Shown here one piece after another: positions 38,540 through 51,033 of a stretch of 64,000 bases of DNA. Location of the stretch: contig BDSL01000043.1 of the NCBI GenBank assembly GCA_003116995.1, forward strand, positions 124,001 to 188,000, in the 5' to 3' direction. Made by a program: the position numbers and the translations under genes. The notes beneath the pieces were generated by a model. It saw nothing but the letters and a program-made list of their open reading frames with translations. It did not search any database and was not told where the DNA came from. Position 1 is the stretch's first letter; each line of letters begins with the position of its first letter. The DNA is from Yamagishiella unicocca. Lineage: Eukaryota > Chlorophyta > Chlorophyceae > Chlamydomonadales > Volvocaceae.

Positions 38540-39327
38540 ATTTACGATTTACGATTTATTACATGTCGTACTGGCTCGCGCCAGTAGCATGCGTCCCCCC
38601 ATAACGGACATCCGTCAAAGGGCGCACTTCAAGAACTAATACTAGAAAATCGGGATTATTCCCTTAATGACTCTGTCCGCGCCCTCTGTATCTGAGCCAA
38701 AAGGTTGCCTAGTTTCACCTGATCCCACGTAGTCATCACCACTTGCATATCCTGTCCAGTAGGAAAATCTACAGCTCGTCTGAGGGGCTCATACACGGGA
38801 CACTCCATAAGAACATGAAACTCGTCTTCTACCATATCCCCACGGCACACTCGGCACGTTCTCTCAACACGTGGCTTACGCGGCCGACGTGCAAAACGAC
38901 TTACGTCGAGATCCCAACAGCCGAGACGAAAACGCATCAGCGCCGTGTGATGCTTCCGAGGCATACACGCGCGAAGGTGATCGAGCTTCTTTGTATGCGC
39001 ATCGGGGGCATATGCAACGCCCATCCAATTCGAGTAGCGACACATTGTTACGCCCGGCTTCCCGCGATCACTGTCTCCTGCTGCAAATTCGGGAAAAACC
39101 CGCGGATCCATATCAATATCGCTCGAGTTCCAATCGAGCAGCAAACGCCGCCTGAACTCCTCTAGCACCTTGTCAAACGGGATTTCCAACGCGGCTATTG
39201 CCTTGGCTTTGTCCACATTACTCAACGTTGCGCTCACATGTTGGCGATAGTCGTACCCAAGTGCTCCAAGAATCCGCAGCACCTTACCAGCCCAGAAATA
39301 TTCATGCTCGCTTGACGAGCGATCCGA
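38540..39327 (-). mobile_element. 5'-truncated LINE (non-LTR retrotransposon) 3' end
   Basis: On the minus strand an open frame of about 220 codons ends at 38656. It contains CRVCRGDMVEDEFHVLMECP, the Cys-Cys-His-Cys zinc-finger-like motif found after the reverse transcriptase in LINE ORF2 proteins, preceded by an RMPRKH/RFRLGCWDL segment of the same C-terminal region. The RT and endonuclease parts are missing. The 3' end is a short repeat tail (AAATCGT units, 38540-38560). TTCCAGACGCG occurs at 38529-38539 and again at 39328-39338, directly flanking this interval, and fits an 11-bp target-site duplication. That makes it a dead, 788-bp 5'-truncated insertion. The open frame is intact, so insertion is probably recent. 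Confidence 0.72.
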
Positions 39328-39338
39328 TTCCAGACGCG
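39328..39338. repeat. Possible LINE target-site duplication, right copy
   Basis: Second exact copy of TTCCAGACGCG. The minus-strand LINE frame reads on through it by chance into flanking DNA up to 39429. Confidence 0.5.
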
Positions 39339-39555
39339 CCGGGTTCTGCAGTACAACAAGGACGGACAGAATGCGTTTGCATGCACAAGGCACCGGCTCG
39401 CACGCCCCGACATACACCTGAGGTAACACCAGCTCACGTTCTACCTACGCTGTACTAGTGTACCGGTAGTGGGGCCGTCTCCAAGCGCCTTAAACAAGCA
39501 TTGACATTTACGTCCACCGATCTTCCACCACAGTTATTAAGCTAGCTGAAGTTCA

Positions 39556-39969
39556 ATGTCATTACAACAGGCGGTTTATACAAAAAGGCTTATCCGCGTA
39601 TGCCGCGTTATAGCGGGCACCATCATGGTGGGCTGCGTAAGCGTCATGACAGGCCTTGTCAACGTTACCGTTTACAATAATGAAGTGGAGTACGCTAAAG
39701 AGACACCTGATAGGGAGCGATTCAAGGCGCATCGCTGTAATGACCGCCTTGCCGACCTGCTGGAAGTTGTGGAATCAGAGGATGGCAGCATGTGGCGTGA
39801 CTTTCGGCCGACGTTTAAGAACTGGCTTGCTTGCATGCGTTCAGCGGAGGGTGCGGAACCTGCGATGCCTTACCTCATGCTCACGCCAAAGGACAAGCAG
39901 TACATCAACCCCGCCTCGCGTGGTCTGGCAGCACGGCAGGAGGATGCGGCTCAGCAGCTCGGTGCTTGA
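39556..39969 (+). CDS. Small membrane-anchored protein, unknown
   Basis: Intronless frame of 137 aa starting MSLQQAVYTKRLIRVCRVIA. Residues about 18-40 (VIAGTIMVGCVSVMTGLVNVTV) form one hydrophobic segment after a basic stretch, so an N-terminal anchor with the remainder facing the other side is likely. The rest is soluble and mixed charge (DRLADLLEVVESEDGSMWRDF, then YLMLTPKDKQYINPASRG). No family is recognised. Codon use is less GC-biased than in the neighbouring genes. It may be a real short gene or a fragment; an upstream exon cannot be excluded. Confidence 0.45.
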   Translation: MSLQQAVYTKRLIRVCRVIAGTIMVGCVSVMTGLVNVTVYNNEVEYAKETPDRERFKAHRCNDRLADLLEVVESEDGSMWRDFRPTFKNWLACMRSAEGAEPAMPYLMLTPKDKQYINPASRGLAARQEDAAQQLGA

Positions 39970-40649
39970 GGACGGAGTTCCTGGACTGTCGGCTGGGGCT
40001 TTGCTTTGGGTTAGGCTTGGGGGAAACAAAACACTAACTACTTTTTCTTCCCACCCGCTTTGACAGCATATCTGGGGCCTCAGCATTGTGAAGGCGAGGG
40101 GTTTATCACATCCTGGCGCAGGTTGTGAAGGTAGACATTGAAAGGGCCCGCCGTAGGCCCTGCTTCTAGCCGAAGGGGGCGGGCGGGCAGGGGCAGGAGA
40201 GGCCGTGCTTAGCGACGCTGGGTGCTGGGTGTTCACGACTAAGAACCCAGATCCAGACAGTTAGTGCGTAGCTTGGGCCGCTCGCTGTCCATATCCGGCG
40301 AGGAGTCGATGGACTGCTCTGGCAGGAGTCCTATGGCAGCAGTACTGCGGCAGGAGTGTATTGGCTGAACACTGGCCCCGACGCTTGGTCGCGCGCGCGG
40401 CTGTGCTCGTTAATGGATGCATCCACTTCTTATCGGCTGTGTTGGCGCACGTCGATCAGTGTGCCCGGCGTCCCGGGTCCTTCTCCAGAGGTCAGGACCC
40501 CCTCTGGCCCCGACTTGCTCGGTCTGTCGCGCCCGCAAGCACGGGGGGGGGGGGAGGTTTGCGTGGGTGTTCGTTGACCTGGCCATTGACTGGCGGCCAC
40601 GCCATTGTGGATGGACAACTGAACATGCTAGAATCTGGTGCCATGCTCG

Positions 40650-40728
40650 TGCTTGATGCTTGCTTGATGCTTGCTTGATGCCTGCTTGATGCCTGCTTGA
40701 TGCCTGCTTGATGCCTGCTTGATGCTCG
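40650..40728. repeat. 11-bp minisatellite (TTGATGCCTGC)
   Basis: About seven copies of TTGATGC(T/C)TGC in tandem, intergenic. Confidence 0.92.
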
Positions 40729-41821
40729 GAACTGAGCGGGACCGTGCTGCCGAGGGAGCCAGTCTGGTCAGCGGGAGAGGAAGGGGGCTGACCCTTCTCG
40801 TGGTAACCAGGCGTTGCTGGCGCTGCTGGTGGAACGGTTATTGGGTGTCGCTGGGCCGTGCGAGGTGCGCGGGCGGTAGCGCTACATAGTGGCAACTGCC
40901 CGACAGGAGGGGAATGAAGCCGAGCTGCTGTTGTTGTCATGAAGGGAATAAAGCCGAGCTGCGGCTGTTGTCGTTAGAGCGCCGACAAGCGCCTTGCCTG
41001 CACCCATTGTACGTACTGTACGGGCGGAAGTTGACTTCACCCCGACATGTGGATGTAACAAGTGAGCAGCAGTCTTCCTGTTATGTTTTGTGCGCTCGTG
41101 TGTCGTTTTGCTGCCCCACACACTGGCGCATCGTGAGCCGGCTTCCTGCCCGGCACAATGGCGCGCCACTGACCGCCGAACGTGCATGCTGCTGCTGCAG
41201 TGTCATCTGCGCTACGTTGACAGCAGCGAAGGGCGTCTTAATCATCCCGTATTCAGAGCATACTTGCCGGACCTACCTGCCCCAACGTCCGGCCGGCTTA
41301 CACAATGCGCAATCAATATCTGGTGGCTGCATCGGTGTTTTACGCGTGTCCTCGCATGCATGTGACGGAACAGCTTTGCTTTGCAGTTGTCGAAGGAGTC
41401 GGCACATGGTGCAGCGTCTGGTCAGGCGCTGCTTCGTGGCCGCCTTGGCACCGCATAACAGTAATAAGGATTGCTTTTAAAGATTGGCCAAAACGTACTT
41501 GCTTGACGTGCGTAACTAATGGCGTCATGGGCAGCATCGGCAGCGTAACCAGGGCCTGCCAACGACCGCCGTACGGTGTCATCGCCGCTGCCTGCGAACT
41601 GTTTACAGCTCTATGGATGGCTGTAGAGATACTGAGATGCTTATTTCCCATCGCGTGTAAAGCTAGGCCCTGAATAGCCTGGTGCGCTGAAGGACGGGGC
41701 CATCAGGAGCCAACACGCCCTTACCCCAACGAACGCACTTATTTTTACTGAAGGTACGTTTACAATTTCATCTTCCTACTGGTACTTAACGTTGGTCCTG
41801 GCGCTTTCTGTCAGTCGATTG

Positions 41822-41839
41822 AATGGATGACACCTGGTT
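41822..41839 (+). promoter_or_regulatory. Upstream element shared by both ABCG paralogues, copy 1
   Basis: AATGGATGACACCTGGTT lies about 260 bp before the ATG of ABCG copy 1, and identically about 280 bp before copy 2 (50740-50757), inside otherwise dissimilar sequence. It could be a duplicated promoter or 5' UTR remnant. Confidence 0.45.
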
Positions 41840-42097
41840 ACGTTAAGACCGCATCGCATGTCTCTGCTCTTAATATATAAAGTAGTTCAATGGCTTTAAC
41901 TCATGGCAATCCACCAGGGGACTTTTGATCGCAGTGGGCGGCCAAGGTTGGCGACTGGGGAAATGTCTGTATTCCTGACTTACCACACGCCCTGCTTTTG
42001 GCCGCTTTCTATAGGCTAGCCGGACTCAGGGTCATATCTACATTGCAATATCCAGTTAGTCTCGGGCCAGCGGTGGACCCGTCAACGTCGTCCGACA

Positions 42098-45000
42098 ATG
42101 TCCGACGCCAGTACTCGCAGCGTACCGGCGATCGGCGATGTAGAGGCGGGTGATGCCATGAAGCCCGGAGCCGGTGACGCGTCCCCCTTCGGCAAGCGCC
42201 TTGGCAGTGCGAGCAGCGCTGGCATTGGCGGAAATCAGTCCGGGCTGCGAATCCTCATGAAGGACCTGTCGTACCACGTGCCCTCCAACACCCAGCGCGG
42301 CGAGCGTGCATATCTTCTGAAAGGCGTCAGCGCCTTCCTGGAGCCCGGTCAGATGACCGCGCTGGTGGGTCCGCGGCCAAAGCAATTCGGGTATTACCAC
42401 TTGCCGTACCGATGCGCCAGTTCAACGGACCGCCGATGCCGCGCATGGCGCCTTCAACTGCATTCTTGCGCAAATTCGAGGCTCTCCTTGTGCCCAGTCG
42501 CCGGCATCATTCGCACTCCGCATCGCACCCCGCGTTTCCACGCTGCCCGCAGATGGGTCCCAGCGGCAGCGGCAAGACGACGCTTCTCGACCTGCTGGCG
42601 GGCCGCAAGACGGTGGGCAAGACGGAGGGCTACTTCAGCTTCGGTGGCTCGCAGCCCACGAAGCAGTTCCTGCGGCGCTACACCGGCTACGTAGAGCAGG
42701 TGAGGGAAGGGGCGCGGAGGGGGCTGCGGGCACAACCCTCGCCTGCTTCCGTCACTTGCCATGCATACATTCCTCGATCGACCTTATCCGCCGTATCTCA
42801 CCTCATCCCCACAAAGACTGTACCAAACCTTCCCAACCCCCCTTTACCCCCCCTCCATTCACCCCCCCTTCACCCCCCGCCCCAGTTCGACACGCTCCTG
42901 GGCGACCTGACAGTTCGCGAGATGCTCATGTACACTGCGGAGCTGAAGCGACCCATGGAGGAGCCGCTGGCGGACAAGCGGCGAGAGGTGGGCCGACCTT
43001 CCAGCTGTGTCGGGCGGCTTACTGGGTTCTGCCGGCGTGCAGGCTATGGGGACCTTTGCACGTCATACGATGGGAGTTAGCTGCGAAACGATTCCCAGCA
43101 GCGACGCTAATGTTTGTGGTTACTGGGCACCAGAGTTCATCTCCTACCTCGGTATTCGATCGGCAGTCGCGTGCGCAGTCCTCCGTGCCCTACTGGACCC
43201 CGCCGGTGCCCCTCCCCCCTCTCGCACACGTGCAGGTTGACCTCCTGCTGCGGCGTCTGGCACTGGATGGGTGCGGCGACGTCAAGATCGGCGACCCCAT
43301 GTCGAAGGGCATCAGCGGAGGCCAGGCCAAAAGAACAAACGTACGTAGGGGCCTCGATGTGCCGTAATCCGATGTGCCGTAATCCGATGTGCCGTAATCC
43401 GATATGCCGTAATCCGATGTGCCGTAATCGATGTGCCGGTTGCTGGTCACCGGCGACCGCCATCGCCCGGCTGGTTGTCTACCTCGAACCTCACCGCTTG
43501 TGGATCACCGATTGGGGCAAAAAATTTGAACTGGGCACACACGCAGCGTTGCCAGTGTTGACCCACCATCGCCCTACCGACGGACTGCTGCCCCCCTGCC
43601 ACAGATCGGCATCGCCCTCATCACCGACCCCCGCGTCCTGTTCCTGGACGAGCCCACTTCCGGTCTGGACAGCTACACCGCCAACGAGGTCATGAAGGTG
43701 GTTCGCGGCCTGACTGCCGACGGCACGACCGTCGCGGCAACCATCCACAGCCCCACCGCAGCCACCTTTGCGCTGTTCGACAGGGTCATGCTGCTGGTGC
43801 GTGGCGTGGGTAGCGGAGCGGGTAGACACATACAGCGCGGGTTGGGAGCCGAGGGATCAAGCCGACGGGCGCAATAACGCCTGGATTGTGGCTTTACTGG
43901 AGTGGCAGGCAGAATATTGCGGGAATGCTGCAGCACGTACGTCTTATCGCGTGTTGACAGTTGCTTGCCAACTCCCCGTCCCCGTTATATAATTGATGGT
44001 ATAGCGTGTTACTGGCAAAATTACTAACGATGACGACGCCTGTCTGTTGGTGCCCCGGACGTTCCTCCTCCTTCGCCCGCTGCTGCTGCTCAGGTCCGCG
44101 GCCAGCTGGTTTACTTCGGGCCTCAGGGGGTGCCGGCGCTGCAGTTCGCCGCCGCGGAGTGGCCCTCAGCCACCGCCGCGTCCGAGCTGCTGGCGCTGCA
44201 CAGGGCGGCCAGCGGAGGCGGGGCCATTTCGGCGCTGGCCTTCAACGACGCCGAGGTCCTGGTGGAGACGGTGACGGAGGCGGACCAACGCGGCGAGGCG
44301 GGGGCGCTGGCGGCGGCGTACGACAAGAGCGCGATGCGGGGGGTAAGCGGTTGTCGTGCGCGTGCGTGTGCGTGCGTGTGCGTGAGTGTGGGTGTGTGTG
44401 GGTGTGTGTGCTGCTCTCCTCCCCTCCCTCCGTACAAGGGGAACCCAAGCAAGCTACCTCCACCCTTTCCTTTTTCCGCTTTCCTTGGGAGTCAACCACA
44501 TACATTAACATTTCATAATTTGCTACACGGAGTCAACCACATACATTAACATTTCACAATTTGCTACATTACGCGATTATCCGTACGAAGCCGGCACCGT
44601 GAGCGTTAGGATAGGGAGAAGTTGCAAGGAAAACCCGTTTTAGGGAAAGGTGGATGAGGGGCGTCGTGAGGCCGTTCGTCGAGGCCACTCACTCCTCTAT
44701 CTCCTCGCCTGCCCTTCCCTGCCCTTCCGCCCTGCTGCCAGGAGAACGACCGGCAGCTGGAGCTGTACCTAGCGGAGGGGGGGGGAAGCGCCTTGGGGGC
44801 GGCTGCCTCGAAGCGCTCCTGCGCGCCGCACCGCCTTGCGGCCGCCCTGGGTGGCGCCAGCGGCAACGCCGTCAAGGACTCCCAGGTCATCGAGGTGGGG
44901 CCCACCGCTGCCGCCGCCTCGGCGGCGGCCCCATCAGCCGCACCGTCCCGCGCCACCAGCTCCGTTTCCGAGCAGGTGCGCGTGTACCTACTGCTGGCGG

Positions 45001-48000
45001 GGCCGGAGGCGAGGTAGAGGCGGAACTAGCGCGCAAGTGCTGCTCCTGATGGTGTCGTACGCACAAGCGACGCCACTCTTCCTCGAGCCACATCGACCTG
45101 CCGTCGTCTGCTTTCGCTTTCCTCGACCAGCCCCTTCGACCCAGCCACCTCCTCGTTGCTTCCGTCCTCCGTCTACCTGGCGCAGGTTGCGAAGGAGCTG
45201 GCCACACGCAGCGAGACCGTGACACCATGGTACTGGGGCCTGATGACGCTGCTCAAGGTGCGGCAGATGGTATCTTTAGGTGCAGGCATATGGGTGCATC
45301 AGCAGCAGTGATACTGCCAGCCAGCCAACCAGCTGACTTTCCGACAAGAATTCCATCACCTTGATGCACGTGTTTTTCCTCGCTCCCCACGCACCCACAC
45401 GCACGGGCCAGCCCGAACCACCGGCCACCCCGCGAACACCGCATCCACCCTCGTCCCTGGTTGTGATAGCACCCCCCCCGGGTCTCCTGCGCCAGCTATT
45501 ATACCCATGTCATGTAACCGCTTTATGCCACCCCCCCCCGCCTCCTTCCACAATGCCCTTCCCCCCGCAGTACCGCACGGGCCACAACTACCGGAACCCC
45601 GCCTGGCTGGGCCCCCGCATCGGCGACAAGCTGCTCATATCGCTCATCATCCTCACGCTGTACCTGGGCATCGGGGACAACTTCGCGCCCGACAACCTCA
45701 TAAACATCCAGTCGTCGCTGTTCATGTGGGCGCTGCTGCCCGCCTTCGGAGCAGCGTCGTACGTCCCGGCCATCGTCCTAGGTAAGTAACTTATCCATCT
45801 TCCGTCCCATACACCGACTTGAACGTACGGCTGGTGGGCTAGCTAACTAACGAGCTGTCACTTAACCTAACCGGCCCCTCTAACCGTGCCAAGTTGCCGT
45901 ACACGGTGCAGGGGCCTATCTACCAGGATGCGACGTTATTATGCGCGCACAGCTGAATTATTTCGCTCCCAATGCTTTCTTAATGCATTGCTCCCGTAAA
46001 CCTTACTTGGGAATTATTATGCCTCGCCTCCTCGCCACTTGCGTACGAAGACGCACACGTCCCATCGCACGGGGGTTGACCGCCCCTGCCGCCCCTGCTA
46101 CGCTGTTTCAGATTTTTACCTGCTTTTATCTGCTTTACCGATTTAAATTACTTCGTAATTTCCTTCCTTAACTCCCAACATTTCCCCCTCACGCACTTCC
46201 TTCTTCTCCTCCGCAGAGCGCCGCCTGTTTGTCCGCGAGCGCTCCGACGGTCTCTACCGCGTCTTCACCTACCTGGCAGCCAAGCTGGTGGAGGAGCTGC
46301 TGCTCAGCCTGGTCATCACCCTCGTCTTCTCGGCATACGTCTTCTACGGCCTGCAGCTGCAGGGGCAGTGGGTCGTGTTCTGGCTGGTGCGGTCACACGG
46401 CGGGGGTTGGACGAGCAAGCAAGGGGCGCGCGAGGGGGGCCGGCGAGGATCGGAAGCGGGATTGTTTAGGGCTCGGGGCGGGTCGTTTCAAAGGGGTCGG
46501 TGGATGTGACGTCTGCATGGAACCCGAGCATCAGCAGCCATGACGCCCCAGCAGGGCGGGCCTGCTGCGCACGTCGTCCTCCGCCTCGCTCCTGGAAACC
46601 CTTTGCTCATCACGAGATGCGCAATCCTAGTCCATAACGCGCGCGCACCATTACGCGTGTTCCAGCCAACTTCGCGACACTTACTTCCCACCTTGCGCGT
46701 ACGCCATGCGACGTGCCCTCCGAAAGCATACGTCAAGATGGAACAGAAAGCGTCGCCGTCGTCTGCGTGTTCACCTACCTGCCTTCTTACATGCCACCCT
46801 ACCCAGCCCAGCTGCCTGCGCATTGGCGTATTGGGCATCATCCCTCCCTCAATGACCCCGTGCTCTTTCCATGCATCTAACACGGCCCCCTCCCCTTTCT
46901 CCGCTGTCCCTCCTCTCCCCCCGTCCCCGCCCCCAGGTTTACTTCGTGGACCTGTCCGTGGGCATCGTCCTGGCCTACCTGGTCGCCGCCCTCTCGCCCA
47001 ACATGGACGTGGCCAACGCCGCGCTGCCGGGCTTCGTGGTGACGCTGCTGTTCTTCGCGGGGCAGCTCATGACGGTGGACGCAATGCCGCCCTGGTGGCT
47101 GTGGTACTCGCGCATCGGTGGGTGGTTGCAGACAACCAAATAGATGTATGGTACTCGCGCGTCGGTGGGTGGTTGCTACTCGCCGTCGCGAGCTAGTGAG
47201 GGGCAGCGCGTTAGCCAGCTAGCTGTCTGTATGGAGGGGTCGCTGACGTGGCTGCGAGGCGAGTGGGTGCTGCCAACTCATGCGGCTGAATGACTGAGGC
47301 TGTGGCGAGGACTCGAACGCAGCTCGATGGAGTGTCCGGTCAGGAAGGCGGATTGCGCTGCCTCCCAAACTGCGGGATTTTTTGCTCTGCGGGGAATGGA
47401 CGGAGGAGTACGGCGCATGATTCCGATCGGTCGGCGTGGTCTTGTTGGAGCCGCTCCGCCCCGCCTCACTGGCACACCGCTTGGGTTAGTTGCTGCTGCG
47501 GCTGCTGCTGCTGCGTGGCGGCACCTCGAACCGTGCGCGTGCGTTTTCGCGGCAGCACTAGCGATGACGTAGCGACGTTGCCCTGACCGTGCACATGGGC
47601 AATGCCAGCAGCAGGCCACCGAAAGGTGTTCTGCTGCCCTGCCCTGCGTGCGGATGTTATCCATGGTGGCTATGGGGGTGTAGATCGGATAATCAAAGGG
47701 CCAGCGACTCTCACCGCTGCTCGCAAACTAGCGGGCGGCTGCCTCCTCTCGTCAACTAACCGTTCCCTGGACGATCGCCTCTGCTGACGCTTCCTGCCGC
47801 CGCAGACTTCCTCCGCTACGCGTGGGGCGCGCTGATGCTGAACCAGTTCGAGAACAACGACGTCGAGTTCGCAGGTGCGGGCAATAGTCTTCGCTGCTCA
47901 CTCTGGCCGAATCGCAACACTCCAGGCTCCCCCTCTCCTCCTCCTGCCCCTTTGCTTACCTGGCCCCCCTGCCTCGTACACGGGTGTTCCTTGCAATCCT

Positions 48001-48172
48001 CCCTCCCTCCCTGCCCTGCTGCTGCTGCACAGGCGGCGTGTCCATCCTGGACTACTACGGCCTCAGCGGTGCGGACAAGTGGGCGTACGTGGGCTACCTG
48101 TCCATCTTCTGGCTGGTGTTCGCCAGCCTAGCGCTGCTGGCGCTCACGTACGTGCGACACCAGAAGAGGTAG
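42098..48172 (+). CDS. ABCG-type half transporter, copy 1
   Basis: Predicted 712 aa in 13 exons: 42098-42364, 42553-42699, 42886-42987, 43236-43340, 43605-43796, 44094-44342, 44742-44975, 45186-45257, 45571-45781, 46217-46386, 46937-47117, 47806-47874 and 48033-48172; phases are exact. The order is ATPase domain then membrane domain, the reverse layout that defines ABCG/White proteins. Walker A is GPSGSGKT (91-98), the signature is ISGGQAKRTN (about 198), Walker B is VLFLDEPTSGLD (Asp222, Glu223) and the H-loop is ATIH (His255). The signature uses SGGQ rather than the SGGE common in ABCG proteins. A variable linker rich in Ala/Ser (exons 6-7) precedes about six membrane helices (exons 9-13). 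As a half transporter it must dimerise, perhaps with copy 2. Substrate is unknown (lipid or small molecule typical). Confidence 0.92.
43363..43434 (+). repeat. 15-bp minisatellite in ABCG copy 1 intron 4
   Basis: Five copies of CCGATGTGCCGTAAT directly after the exon 4 donor (43341), with single-base changes and one deletion. Confidence 0.93.
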
Positions 48173-51033
48173 CCCGCGAAGACGAGCGAGGCACGTGCCG
48201 CCATGCGTGGCTTTGCGTGTGTTTCTTTGTGTCCTTGTTGGCACCTTGCTGGCACGCAGCGCGGCACGGCGGGGCATTCATGACGGCGGCCGGTTGTGAC
48301 AGCAGCCTGTTGCAGCTGCGGTTCGTTGCAATCATGTCTTCATTTATTTTTCGGACGCGCATGTAGTTGTGCATAAACTGTTGGATTCAGCCTTGGGACC
48401 TTCCGGGGTCCGCCGTATAATGCCGTACGTCGCAGTGTGGGACGAGCGAGCTAGCACATGGAGCTTCTCGCGATTATTGATCGACGGATGGTGGTTCGTG
48501 GAATGCAGGCATGCAATTCATGCCCTTTTGACTCGATGTGTATGTGGCGGACGCAAGCTGCCGTAGGACGGGACGGAATCGGAAGAAGTGCGTGACACAA
48601 AATCGAAACCAGACGAGAAGCAGGGTTGTATGTATTTTGGGGCGGTCTGTCCGCCATCGTAGGAATTTGGAACTGGTGTCCCAAACGTGCGCCGGCGCAT
48701 ATGAGAGTACGTGCCCGTGGTCTGCGCGTATGCATCCCCGGCTGGCTGCTGCCATCGTGATGCGCATCAGGACTGTTAAAAACGTTGAATTTGTGCCGTA
48801 CTGTACCTACGTACGGCAGCAGGCGCGCAAGCTATGTTGTGTGGCGCTGCTTGCCGGGTGCGTGAGATTGGCTGTACGATCGACCGATGGGCGGTTGTTT
48901 CCGGGATCCTGGATCTCGCCCCGGCTTGTTCGCTGAACACATTGACGTGCTGACGATGCACGGAAAACCCAACTGCGCAACTCGGCAGTGCGATTGGAGC
49001 TTTGAGGGTGTCCCAACAGCTCTCCAGTCCTTCATTCCTTCATTTCGACACCCCTGATGATGGTGTGCATGGGCGCTGTCGAGTTGTCCGTGTTAGTCAC
49101 CGCAGCATTTTTGTTTGCGTATTGGTATTGATCTCGCGAGGTGTCAGTTGAGTAGGGTCCGTGTATACCCTGAGCGAGTGCGGATGGGCAGCGAGCGAGC
49201 CGGAGCGTAGAGGAGTGCATGGTGGACAAGTGAGTGGAGTCTGACCCTGCGCTTACAACACGGGCGCACAGCGTACGTGCGCTGTTGTCAAGTGCAGGAT
49301 AGTTGACCTCCTGGGCCTCTGGGGGGTTGTTGAAGATGGAGAGGCTTCCTTCTGTGCGATATATGTGGGATATACGTATATCCTGGTTTCCTATTATTCG
49401 CTTTGCTGTTTTGCACGTAGCGATGCGGCGACGTTGTATAATAATATGCACGGACTCGAGCAATGTTCCTTCTTGGTATTTGCGGATTCGGGCTCGCTTC
49501 GTGGAGCCGGCGGTTGCTTAGGGTGAGGTTGTAAGGAGCGAAAACCCCCGCCCTGAGCCTCCCTGAGCTCCCACGTCGTGGCTAGCAGTCGCCATGAGCG
49601 AGGGACCTGAGTCGGCGCAACGCGTCAACCGCGAACCGCGAAGCTCAGCGCCGCATTGGATCTGGCACCTGCAGAGGGAGATCCCATCTCCCGTTGGAGC
49701 CGCAACTGCCACGGTCCAACAACCCAACCATGCCATGCAGTGTTAGACGGGAGCTACCGGTGTCAGTAACTACCGTATCGTTTTTAGCTTACGTCCAGGC
49801 GCTGTCCAGGACGCCACCGCGAGTTGGCCCTGGCATATATACCAAGGGGTACTCTTTCGTCTTGTCCTATCCTGCGCGGCCAGCCCAACACAGCACACGC
49901 AACTGCATGCGCGCTGGCCTGGCAGCCCCGGACCAATGGTACCGCTGAGGGACGCTGACGGCGTACTAGGGCGTACTCCTGTCATGTGACAGGCGAGCGG
50001 CAGTCGCGACTTGCAAGACTGGCTACCCTCCCTGACTTGGCTGCAATTATTGCCCCGGTTTTATTCCGTTCCGTGTGCGTCTGTATTTATATGTCGTGTA
50101 TTCCCGCGACGACATGACATGAGGGGCAAGAAGGGTCCGTGGACCGTGGTATGGAGACAGGAGGACAGCGCAGCAGGGGACTCGGCGCAGTTAATAGGGC
50201 CCCAAATGAATTAACAAAACGTAACATATGTTGATTTATCGCGATATTACAGCGGTATGCTGACCTTGCTTGTCGGTTGAGATTCGTGGGCGGCGAGGCA
50301 TTACCAAGACGTACCAGCCAAGAGCAGTGATTTGCCTTTCCCTTTGGCTCATATGATCCGTTGGATGCGTTGGGAAGGCATAAGCTCGTCACGATGAACA
50401 ATGACACCGGCATCAACGGTGTGCCTAATGGTGTCACCGTCGTAGTTGACGCAGTGCATAACCGAGGGCTCACTAACGGCTGCCGTACAGCGTCATCACT
50501 ACTCCTGCGAACGCTACAAAGCTGGCGCAAACACGCATTCTAGTACCACGCAATTGATATTGTTGCCTGCAACTGCCTTGAAACCTTGAAACAGCTTAGT
50601 GAACTCCGAGGGCTGGGCCGACGTCTCAAGAGCCAACGCGTCCATACCCTAATCAGCTGAACGATTGAAAAGGTATTATTGTTATGAATAAATCTATGGT
50701 TCCTGTCGCACAGTTATGGTAGAATCACTTAGTCGCCTAAATGGATGACACCTGGTTGGAGTTTAGTTTCACGCGTCCTCCATCTTTGGGTTCACCAGCT
50801 ATAAGTTAACCCGATGTTGTATGATATGCGAATGACACCCATTTCGTCGTTTTGATTGCACCAAGTCTGTTAATGTGCATTTTGGCTTCCACAACGCAAC
50901 ATTTTTTGATCTAATTGTCTGGCCTATATCGTTTTATCAGTTACAAGGTGCTCTACGAGCGAAATACTTGCTCAACTCAGGCCAAGTGGTGCAACTGTCA
51001 ACTTCACCAGCGCAGGCCATCGCCACCTGGAAA
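48173..51033. other. Spacer between the two ABCG paralogues
   Basis: About 2.9 kb holding the 3' UTR of copy 1 (first TGTAA near 49529, so either a long UTR or a variant signal) and the promoter of copy 2. Open frames are short with no domain. The shared 18-bp element lies at 50740-50757. Confidence 0.5.
50740..50757 (+). promoter_or_regulatory. Upstream element shared by both ABCG paralogues, copy 2
   Basis: Exact AATGGATGACACCTGGTT, as at 41822-41839, in a similar position relative to the start codon. Confidence 0.45.

Larger units (their letters stand above)
39970..42097. other. Spacer upstream of ABCG copy 1
   Basis: About 2.1 kb without a recognised gene. It holds an 11-bp repeat (40650-40728), a TGTAA near 41055, an AT-rich TATATAA at 41874-41880, and an 18-bp element (41822-41839) shared with the upstream region of ABCG copy 2. 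Confidence 0.5.

Noticed and set aside
50875..51033. Earlier in-frame ATG for ABCG copy 2 adding 53 residues
   Set aside because: Copy 1 has no matching extension; the aligned start at 51034 (MSDTSTRSVP versus MSDASTRSVP) is preferred.
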